The notes under the pieces: model-generated
The model's input: the letters and a program-made list of their open reading frames with translations, nothing else
Told to the model about the DNA's origin: nothing
Database searches by the model: none
Shown: positions 1-4,535 of the stretch, piece after piece
How the letters are laid out: each line of letters starts with the position of its first letter
How positions within the stretch are numbered: the stretch's first letter is position 1
Assembly: GCA_016296565.1 (NCBI GenBank)
Contig: JAEDJB010000124.1
Location: 1 to 5,234 of the forward strand
Direction: 5' to 3'
From: Oscillospiraceae bacterium
Lineage (GTDB): Bacteria > Bacillota > Clostridia > Oscillospirales > Oscillospiraceae
Length of the DNA stretch: 5,234 nt
Program-made: the position numbers and the translations under genes

Positions 1-45
1 CTGAAGAAGGTGGTGGACGAAAAGCTGAAGGACAGTGAGCTGTAA
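1..45 (+). CDS. C-terminal tail of an upstream gene (5' end outside window)
   Basis: Frame 1 is open from the window edge and encodes a lysine- and glutamate-rich tail (LKKVVDEKLKDSEL) before TAA at 43-45. The stop is directly followed by the ATG of the CDF transporter, the arrangement expected of translationally coupled genes in one operon. The 14 residues are too few to identify a family. The charged, probably helical composition fits the end of a cytoplasmic protein. That it is a real gene end is inferred mainly from the tight junction with the next gene. Confidence 0.6.
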   Translation: MKKVVDEKLKDSEL

Positions 46-1179
46 ATGCCGGACCTGACCAAAGAGGAAGAGACCCAGCGTCGGGACCGGACCATCGTAA
101 AGGCCAGCGTGGTGGGGATTGTCACCAACCTCTGCCTGGTAGCCTTTAAGATGGGGGTGGGCCTTCTGGCCAACTCCATCTCCATTGTCCTGGACGCTAT
201 GAACAACTTGAGCGACGCCCTGTCCTCGGTGATTACCATCGTGGGCACCAAGCTGGCGGGCCGTCCGCCGGACAAGAAGCACCCTTTCGGCTACGGCCGG
301 GTGGAGTACCTCACCGCCATCATCATCTCCGGCATTGTCCTCTTTGCCGGGGGCAGCTTCGCCGTCACCTCGGTGCAGAAGATCATCACTCCCGACGAGA
401 CCAACTACTCCCTGGTGACCATTGTCATCGTGGCGGTGGCCATCGTCACCAAACTCCTGCTGGGGGCTTACACCAAAAAGGTGGGCCGCTCTGCCGGGTC
501 GGATGCCCTGGTGGCCTCCGGGTCTGACGCCACCTTCGACGCAGTGATCTCCGCCGGGACCCTGGCCGGCGCGGTGGTGGCCATGACCACCGGATATGTG
601 CTGGACGGCTGGATCGGCGCAATCATCTCCCTGGTGATTATCAAGGCCGGTCTGGAGATGCTGCTGGACACCCTCAGCTCCATTGTGGGCCGCCGGGCGG
701 ACAGCGACCTGGCCAAGGAGATCAAGATGACCCTCTGCTCCGTGGAGGGCATCCTGGGAGCCTATGACCTGGTGCTTCACAACTACGGCCCCACCAAGAG
801 CATGGGCTCGGTGAACGTGGCGGTGTACGATTGGCGCACCGCGGCAGAGCTGCACGCCATCAGTAAGCAGGCCCAGCAGCTGATCCTGGACCAGTTCCAC
901 ATCTCCCTGTACATCGGCTTTTACGCGGTGAACACCCACCCGGGCTATCTTCAGGACCTGGAGACGGAGATCCGGGGGAAGATGAAGGACTATCCCTATG
1001 TGCTTTCCATCCACGCCTTTTATGAGGACAAGGCCACCGGAGACCTGTCCTTTGACGCCGTCATCGACTTTGAATGTCCCGACAGCCGGAAGCTGGTGGA
1101 GCAAATCCAGGGCGACCTGGAGGAGAAGTACCCGGGCCGCGCCTTCCACATCCGCATTGACCGGGCCTACAGCGACTGA
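46..1179 (+). CDS. Cation diffusion facilitator (CDF) transporter, probably Mn2+ exporting
   Basis: This is a 377-residue inner-membrane metal/proton antiporter of the CDF family. The N-terminal half holds about six membrane segments (roughly 21-41, 45-68, 88-110, 122-141, 163-185, 188-206). The CDF signature HPFGYGRVEYL lies at 79-89. The transport-site pairs read N53-x3-D57 (NNLSD) in TM2 and D161-x3-D165 (DATFD) in TM5. Zn exporters such as YiiP have D-x3-D and H-x3-D there. As I recall, the N-D/D-D set matches the pneumococcal Mn2+ exporter MntE, so Mn2+ is the best guess, by inference. The protein is longer than the usual ~300 residues: after the first cytoplasmic domain (about 220-292), a second region of similar length and pattern follows (about 302-374). 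The ATG abuts the stop of the preceding gene; only a weak AAGGA (28-32) precedes it, so coupled translation is likely. Family very likely; metal unproven. Confidence 0.93.
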   Translation: MPDLTKEEETQRRDRTIVKASVVGIVTNLCLVAFKMGVGLLANSISIVLDAMNNLSDALSSVITIVGTKLAGRPPDKKHPFGYGRVEYLTAIIISGIVLFAGGSFAVTSVQKIITPDETNYSLVTIVIVAVAIVTKLLLGAYTKKVGRSAGSDALVASGSDATFDAVISAGTLAGAVVAMTTGYVLDGWIGAIISLVIIKAGLEMLLDTLSSIVGRRADSDLAKEIKMTLCSVEGILGAYDLVLHNYGPTKSMGSVNVAVYDWRTAAELHAISKQAQQLILDQFHISLYIGFYAVNTHPGYLQDLETEIRGKMKDYPYVLSIHAFYEDKATGDLSFDAVIDFECPDSRKLVEQIQGDLEEKYPGRAFHIRIDRAYSD

Positions 1180-1182
1180 CCC

Positions 1183-1189
1183 AAGGAGG
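1183..1189 (+). promoter_or_regulatory. Strong ribosome binding site of the 134-residue protein gene
   Basis: AAGGAGG lies 7 bases before the ATG at 1197, close to the ideal Shine-Dalgarno and spacing. It starts only three bases after the CDF stop codon. It supports the reality and the start of the otherwise unrecognised small gene, and shows that its translation does not depend on coupling. Confidence 0.85.
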
Positions 1190-1196
1190 AACCCCC

Positions 1197-1601
1197 ATGT
1201 TTCTTGAGACCACCCCGGAGGGCAAAATTCGCCGGGAACCGGCAGACTACCACTTTGCAGACCCCACCGGCTTAGGGCGGTACGCCCTGTTTCTCCGACC
1301 AGCCCAGGGGGACCTGGTCCCCGCCCAGCGGATGGAGGCCAGCCAGCTTTTGTCCGGCCGGTACCGCCCCATCACCCTGGAGGGCCGCAACTTCTTTGCC
1401 ACCCGGGACTATTACGCCTTCTTCAAGCACATTGACGAGCAGGGGATTGAAACCACGGACCAGGGGGTCCTGGTGATCGCCATGAACAAGCTCCGGGAGG
1501 TGCTGCTGGAGGCCCCCGAGGCCCTGGACAACGCCCGCCTTACCTCCGACGGGAAAAGCCTGTATCTCATCAAGAATAAGATGACAAATATTCGAGACTG
1601 A
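1197..1601 (+). CDS. Hypothetical protein, second gene of the CDF transporter operon
   Basis: This 134-residue protein is one I do not recognise. It begins 17 bases after the CDF stop codon, has a near-perfect ribosome binding site, and is followed within a few bases by a strong terminator, so it is very probably a translated gene and the last of the operon. It has no signal peptide, no membrane segment and no cysteine, so a soluble cytoplasmic protein is likely. The N-terminal half is rich in aromatic and arginine residues (YHF, RYALFLR, NFFATRDYYAFFKH). The C-terminal half contains a probable hydrophobic helix (VLVIAMNKLREVLLEAPEAL) and ends in a basic tail. Codon use resembles that of the CDF gene, with no sign of recent transfer. 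Being next to a metal exporter could mean a role in metal homeostasis, but nothing in the residues shows a metal site. Confidence 0.8.
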   Translation: MFLETTPEGKIRREPADYHFADPTGLGRYALFLRPAQGDLVPAQRMEASQLLSGRYRPITLEGRNFFATRDYYAFFKHIDEQGIETTDQGVLVIAMNKLREVLLEAPEALDNARLTSDGKSLYLIKNKMTNIRD

Positions 1602-1604
1602 CAA

Positions 1605-1639
1605 AAAAAGCGAGAGAAGCCAGGCTTCTCTCGCTTTTT
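1605..1639 (+). terminator. Strong symmetric intrinsic terminator of the CDF operon
   Basis: A perfect 16-bp stem pairs 1605-1620 with 1624-1639 around a 3-base loop (CAG). The core is GCGAGAGAAGC against GCTTCTCTCGC, flanked by an A run on the left (1603-1609) and a T run on the right (1635-1639). It begins a few bases after the stop codon at 1601. Because the A and T runs mirror each other, it should terminate transcription arriving from either side. Confidence 0.93.
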
Positions 1640-2018
1640 GTGCCCCGAAAACCACTGGCTGGGCCAGTAGTTCCAAAAGGCCTACGGCGCTGAGAAAAAT
1701 AAAAAAGCTCCCTAGCTGAGAGTTTTGGTGCAGAGGCTACTATGTGAATACAACGGGCAAAAACACAAGCCGAATTGCGGAGTACATAAAGAATCAACTG
1801 AAAGAAGATGAGGTGGGCGAACAGTTGACAATCAGCGGAAGCAGCCCGTTTACAGGTCTGCAAGTAATAGTCTTTACGCAGCTGACAGCCCGTACTTACG
1901 CGTTTACGCGTCCGCGAAGAACAGAGGGCTTTGCCGGGGGATATTTATTAGACGGTACCCTTAGGACTCAGATGCGAGACAATTTCGTTTGAAAATAGTG
2001 TGAAACCCGAAAAACAAG
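1640..2018. other. Intergenic stretch without a convincing intact gene
   Basis: Between the operon terminator and the next hairpin I see only weak features. An imperfect inverted repeat lies at 1650-1672 (ACTGGC/GCCAGT core, 3-base loop). A small hairpin at 1708-1722, followed on the minus strand by a T-rich run (1695-1706), could be a weak leftward terminator. A short direct repeat, TTACGCG/TTTACGCG, lies at 1896-1910. The only reading frame with any start signal is the 82-codon one at 1744-1992. Base composition changes along the stretch, which suits a patchwork of decayed sequence, but I recognise no transposase, integrase or insertion-sequence end. Confidence 0.5.
1744..1992 (+). pseudogene. 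Doubtful 82-codon frame, possible gene remnant
   Basis: The frame opens with GTG at 1744, seven bases after a partial ribosome binding site (AGAGG, 1732-1736), and ends with TGA at 1990-1992. The first 30 or so residues look like real protein: hydrophilic and helical (RIAEYIKNQLKEDEVGEQLT). From about residue 40 the character changes to an arginine- and threonine-rich stretch (TRPRRTEGFAGGYLLDGT), as though two unrelated pieces were joined. A hairpin terminator follows 27 bases after the stop, which would suit a transcribed gene. I do not recognise the family. It may be the truncated start of a gene fused to debris, a small real gene, or chance. Confidence 0.3.
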
Positions 2019-2058
2019 AATGGGACCCGGAACGGTTGAAAATTCCGGGCCCCATTTT
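2019..2058. terminator. Hairpin terminator, probably used from both directions
   Basis: The arms at 2019-2032 and 2043-2056 pair over 14 positions with one A/C mismatch (2025/2050), around a 10-base loop. The core is CCCGGAA with TTCCGGG. On the plus strand the stem runs into TTTT (2055-2058). On the minus strand it is followed by TTCTTGTTTTT (complement of 2010-2020). It lies about 85 bases beyond the stop of the leftward protease gene, so it probably ends that transcript. It may also end rightward transcription through the 1744-1992 region. Confidence 0.75.
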
Positions 2059-2144
2059 GCGTATGTTTATTCCCTGCGTGTCTTTGGGAGAAGAGGATGA
2101 TTACAGAACTGGGCTTGGGGATAGAAGCAATTCCACGGAGTAAG

Positions 2145-3305
2145 TTATCCCAAAGTACCAACAGAAACAACGTCCATGTAGTCGCTACTCAAGGTATAGA
2201 TAGGCAAATATCGGCCAGAAGTATTCCAACCGTCAGCAATCTTAACAAAGCTGATTCGATCGTCATATTGGTTTTCCAGAACGGTATAAGCATAACCAAC
2301 CACACTGTGATTGCCATAAATTGAGTTAGATAGAACCTTTACGTGGAGAGGGTTATACCCATTAATTGCGTTTTTTACGTTGGTATAGTTGACTGGGACT
2401 GTGGAAACAGAGACGCTTATATTGTAAGAGGCAAAAGCTTCTTTGATGTATTCGTCCGAAGTGGCCGTTGGTGTACCGTTTGCTTTGGAGTAGTAACCAT
2501 GGGAAATACCATACTGTGCAACGTTGGAGAAAATGGTGTTGACATTAGTGTTCTTGACAAGTGCATAGTTACGATAGTTTCCAACAAGAACGATGAGGTT
2601 GGTAATTGCTGTCGGTCCACAGTGATTTGAATAGGACACTGAATTGACAACACTGAACTGAGAGGTGGTTAAAAATTCGCAAGAATTCTCAAAGGCATTT
2701 TTCCACTCTACAGCAGAAAAGGTTCCATCATAGTACGTTTCTGCCCATGCAAACGGATCCGAAATCGTGCGGGTCTGCACAGGTAAGAAAGATGCGCTTC
2801 TGCTGTCAGCTAAAGGGGTTAGGGCAGAGCTTTTAGAGATGGTTGTACCCTCTACTGTAAGTAAACTACCGCTTTCCGTTTCCTTATAGTAGTTCAAGCC
2901 TCCGGTGTACACAATAACGTCGTTTGTGCCGGCATCAAATGTATCATATATGGGTTCGGCGCTGTCAGAAAACTCCAAAATCACGTGTTCGACATCTGGA
3001 TATGCAGAAACAACAACATACCCTGCTTCTGTTCCGTTGGTGTCCAATTCGAAGCTGTAGGCGGAAACAGTTCCATCTACGTCATACATGGTTACGGTGT
3101 CTAAGATGGTTGTGTCTGCTGTCCATTTTGAATCCGGTGTGGCACGAAAGTCATCGATAAAATACGATGCGATGATTTCGGCAACATTTTCAGGAATAGG
3201 CGAAGATGACTCTACGGAAGAGGTATTCACTGCGCCAGCGGTGAAAGATAGTAGGCTAATAACGAAGGCAACAGACAAGCAACACGCTATCAATCTCTTT
3301 CTCAT
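2145..3305 (-). CDS. Secreted papain-like cysteine protease with C10-like propeptide
   Basis: This 386-residue protein is probably an exported proenzyme. Residues 1-25 form a classical signal peptide: MRKR, a hydrophobic core, then a likely cleavage site after AGA. Residues about 80-120 (AYSFELDTNG, AGYVVVSAYPDVEHVILEFS) resemble the propeptide of C10 (streptopain/SpeB-type) proteases, where a similar GYVIVS strand precedes a Y/F-S-D-S turn. The mature domain is about 185-386. C229 in HCGPTAITNL has the CGPTA context of C39-like and related papain-fold peptidases. H333 (GNHSVVGY) and D358 (KIADGW) sit at the right order and spacing for the rest of a Cys-His-Asp triad. I see no obvious oxyanion-hole Gln at the usual -6 position; Q216 is a distant candidate. 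There is no cell-wall anchor, so release into the medium is likely. A strong ribosome binding site fixes the start. The gene is about 43% G+C in a sampled line, well below its neighbours, which may mean horizontal transfer. It is divergent from an SLH lipoprotein gene. Exact peptidase family uncertain. Confidence 0.85.
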   Translation of the reverse strand: MRKRLIACCLSVAFVISLLSFTAGAVNTSSVESSSPIPENVAEIIASYFIDDFRATPDSKWTADTTILDTVTMYDVDGTVSAYSFELDTNGTEAGYVVVSAYPDVEHVILEFSDSAEPIYDTFDAGTNDVIVYTGGLNYYKETESGSLLTVEGTTISKSSALTPLADSRSASFLPVQTRTISDPFAWAETYYDGTFSAVEWKNAFENSCEFLTTSQFSVVNSVSYSNHCGPTAITNLIVLVGNYRNYALVKNTNVNTIFSNVAQYGISHGYYSKANGTPTATSDEYIKEAFASYNISVSVSTVPVNYTNVKNAINGYNPLHVKVLSNSIYGNHSVVGYAYTVLENQYDDRISFVKIADGWNTSGRYLPIYTLSSDYMDVVSVGTLG

Positions 3306-3310
3306 TTAAG

Positions 3311-3319
3311 ATCTCCTTT
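3311..3319 (-). promoter_or_regulatory. Ribosome binding site of the protease gene
   Basis: Read on the minus strand, AAAGGAGAT lies with its GGAG 7 bases before the ATG at 3305-3303. This near-ideal site fixes the start at the methionine that begins a well-formed signal peptide. Confidence 0.88.
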
Positions 3320-3381
3320 CTGATGTGCGATGCGAATACGAACTTTTGAGATAAACTCCATTGGCACCTCGTTCAAAACTT

Positions 3382-3410
3382 ACAATAGCATAATCGACGA
3401 AATAAATCAA
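3382..3410 (-). promoter_or_regulatory. Probable housekeeping-type promoter of the protease gene
   Basis: On the minus strand there is a -35 TTGATT (complement of 3405-3410), a 17-base spacer, and a -10 TATTGT (complement of 3382-3387) preceded by TGC, an extended -10. Transcription would start near 3375, leaving a leader of about 70 bases. The elements match consensus at 4 to 5 of 6 positions each, with ideal spacing. The call rests on pattern only. Confidence 0.5.
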
Positions 3411-3450
3411 TAGAATTCACAAAAAAAGCGGAAAAAATAGCTAAAATATA

Positions 3451-3479
3451 TTGCAATTTTCCTATTTGTGTGATATCTT
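3451..3479 (+). promoter_or_regulatory. Probable promoter of the SLH lipoprotein gene
   Basis: TTGCAA (3451-3456) and TATCTT (3474-3479) are separated by exactly 17 bases, and TGA sits directly before the -10 as an extended -10 element. Competing -10 candidates, TACAAT at 3486-3491 and 3494-3499, match consensus better but lack a good -35. The region is strongly AT-rich and lies about 40 bases from the back-to-back leftward promoter. Confidence 0.45.
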
Positions 3480-3516
3480 TATACATACAATATTACAATA
3501 AATTATGACAATGATT

Positions 3517-3521
3517 GGAGG
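3517..3521 (+). promoter_or_regulatory. Ribosome binding site that decides the SLH lipoprotein start
   Basis: GGAGG at 3517-3521 lies 8 bases before ATG 3530. A TTG five codons upstream (3515) would also open the frame, but it overlaps this site and has no site of its own. The ATG also gives a normal lipoprotein signal peptide with basic residues at positions 2-3. The start is therefore placed at 3530. Confidence 0.9.
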
Positions 3522-3529
3522 AAGCGCAT

Positions 3530-4420
3530 ATGAAGCGAACCTCGTTTTTTTGGATGGCAACCATTACCCTGACCACTGTCCTGGCCTTGGTGGGCTGCCA
3601 AAGGGGAGCCGCTGCCCAGGAGCACGCCCCCCTTCAGTACACAGGGGGGGAACATTTCTTTACTGGCATTCTCACCAGCATGGAAGATGGGTATGTTACG
3701 GTAACCCTGACTCAGGACGCAAAAGACGAAAAGGAAGAAATCCGGTTTCCGGCGGGAACAGAGCTCCGCTTCCCCTTTACGGAAGACCTTCGGCAAGACA
3801 TTGAGGAGGAAGGGGTTCAGGTGGGAGATAAAGTCACCGCCACGTATGACGATTCCGCAGAGGATACTGACCTCTGGGTCGTGGACATCGGCCTACCTTG
3901 GATCGGATTCACCGACGTGGATGCCCGAGACTACTGTGCTGATCCTGTGCGGTGGGCCAGAGAGCAGGGAATCACCAACGGCACCAGTAATGAGACCTTC
4001 AGCCCGGAGAGCCCCTGCACCCGAGCCCAGAGTATTGCCTTTCTGTGGCGCACCGTCGGGTCCCCGGAGCCCACGGCTAACAACCCCTTTTCCGATGTGA
4101 GCACGGGAAGCTACTATGCGAAAGCCGCCGCGTGGGCGGCAGAACAAGGCATCGTAGAGGGCGACAGCTTTTCTCCCGACGCGCCCTGTACCCGTGCCAT
4201 GGCGGTGGAGTTTATGTGGAAACAGGCTGGCAGTCCTGCTGTTGCGGCCGCCGGTTTTGCCGATGTGAGCACCGGCGCATCCTATGCCACAGCGGTTGGC
4301 TGGGCAGTGGCGGAGGGCATTACCAACGGCACCGGCACCGACACTTTTTCTCCAGAGAAGCCCTGCACTCGGGCACAGATCGTCACCTTCCTGTATCGAG
4401 GCTTTGGGGAAGGGATGTGA
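3530..4420 (+). CDS. SLH-domain lipoprotein (cell-surface anchored)
   Basis: This 296-residue exported protein starts with a lipoprotein signal peptide: basic MKR, a hydrophobic core, and lipobox LVGC with C23 as the lipidated cysteine. Residues about 41-120 form a small domain rich in beta-strand pattern (HFFTGILTSMEDGYVTVTL, EIRFPAGTEL, VQVGDKVTATY). It is reminiscent of OB-like folds, but I cannot name it. Three SLH domains follow, at about 125-177, 186-234 and 242-293, each running F-x-DV, YY or similar, WA-x2-QGI or AEGI, FSP, then CTRAQ, CTRAM and CTRAQ. SLH domains bind pyruvylated secondary cell-wall polymers. The usual ITRAE motif has Gln or Met in place of Glu here, as I recall from SLH proteins of gut Oscillospiraceae. 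Lipid at one end and three SLH domains at the other suggest a protein spanning from membrane to wall. Its own ligand or enzymatic role, if any, is unknown. It is divergent from the secreted protease gene. Confidence 0.9.
   Translation: MKRTSFFWMATITLTTVLALVGCQRGAAAQEHAPLQYTGGEHFFTGILTSMEDGYVTVTLTQDAKDEKEEIRFPAGTELRFPFTEDLRQDIEEEGVQVGDKVTATYDDSAEDTDLWVVDIGLPWIGFTDVDARDYCADPVRWAREQGITNGTSNETFSPESPCTRAQSIAFLWRTVGSPEPTANNPFSDVSTGSYYAKAAAWAAEQGIVEGDSFSPDAPCTRAMAVEFMWKQAGSPAVAAAGFADVSTGASYATAVGWAVAEGITNGTGTDTFSPEKPCTRAQIVTFLYRGFGEGM
3902..4408 (+). repeat. Three tandem SLH-domain coding repeats
   Basis: The units lie at about 3902-4060, 4085-4231 and 4253-4408 and differ at many positions. Some DNA stretches remain identical between copies: CCGATGTGAGCAC occurs at 4092-4104 (unit 2) and 4260-4272 (unit 3). 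Units 1 and 3 share ACCAACGGCACC. This pattern fits old duplication with partial homogenisation or purifying constraint. Confidence 0.8.
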
Positions 4421-4436
4421 AAGGGGCAAAGAAAGG

Positions 4437-4465
4437 GCCGCGCCCCGTTTTTGAAGGGGTGCGGC
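4437..4465. terminator. GC-rich hairpin just after the SLH gene, weak terminator candidate
   Basis: A 10-bp stem pairs 4437-4446 (GCCGCGCCCC) with 4456-4465 (GGGGTGCGGC), one pair being G-T, around a T-rich 9-base loop. It starts 17 bases after the stop at 4420. No T run follows on the plus strand (GCAAAACACT), so it is less convincing as an intrinsic terminator than the hairpin downstream. It may block 3' exonucleases or act together with that second hairpin. Confidence 0.5.
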
Positions 4466-4500
4466 GCAAAACACTCAGAAATTGAACTTCATTCATCGGG

Positions 4501-4533
4501 CAGGCCCAAAAGACCAGCGGTCTTTTGGGCCTG
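4501..4533. terminator. Terminator hairpin between convergent genes
   Basis: A perfect 15-bp stem pairs 4501-4515 (CAGGCCCAAAAGACC) with 4519-4533 around an AGC loop, followed by TTTC on the plus strand. It lies between the plus-strand SLH gene and the minus-strand oxidoreductase gene, whose stop codon (4536-4538) is only two bases away. It probably serves both. On the minus strand the sequence after the stem is not T-rich, so leftward termination may be weaker. Confidence 0.75.
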
Positions 4534-4535
4534 TT

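Noticed and set aside
468..752. Minus-strand open frame inside the CDF gene
   Set aside because: It is fully contained in a clear transporter gene, has low-complexity Ser/Ala/Arg composition and no ribosome binding site, so it is a shadow of GC-rich coding sequence.
1272..1676. Minus-strand 134-codon frame opposite the small hypothetical gene
   Set aside because: It runs through the strong terminator at 1605-1639, has no start signals, and the plus-strand gene has an ideal ribosome binding site.
1695..1722. Possible leftward terminator (CTCTC/GGGAG stem with T-rich tail on the minus strand)
   Set aside because: The stem is only 5 bp with a G-T pair, and no leftward gene needs it because the protease transcript has a better hairpin at 2019-2058. 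Mentioned only in the intergenic entry.
1896..1910. TTACGCG/TTTACGCG direct repeat as an iteron, operator or CRISPR-like element
   Set aside because: Two short copies only, with no further regular spacing and no nearby replication or regulator gene.
3515..3529. TTG at 3515 as start of the SLH lipoprotein
   Set aside because: It overlaps the Shine-Dalgarno GGAGG itself. ATG 3530 has ideal spacing and gives a normal lipoprotein signal peptide.
3893..4474. Long minus-strand frame opposite the SLH domains (193 codons)
   Set aside because: The opposite strand encodes three clear SLH domains. The minus-strand protein is Gly/Arg/Ala-rich with no recognisable motif, and it starts inside the GC-rich hairpin.
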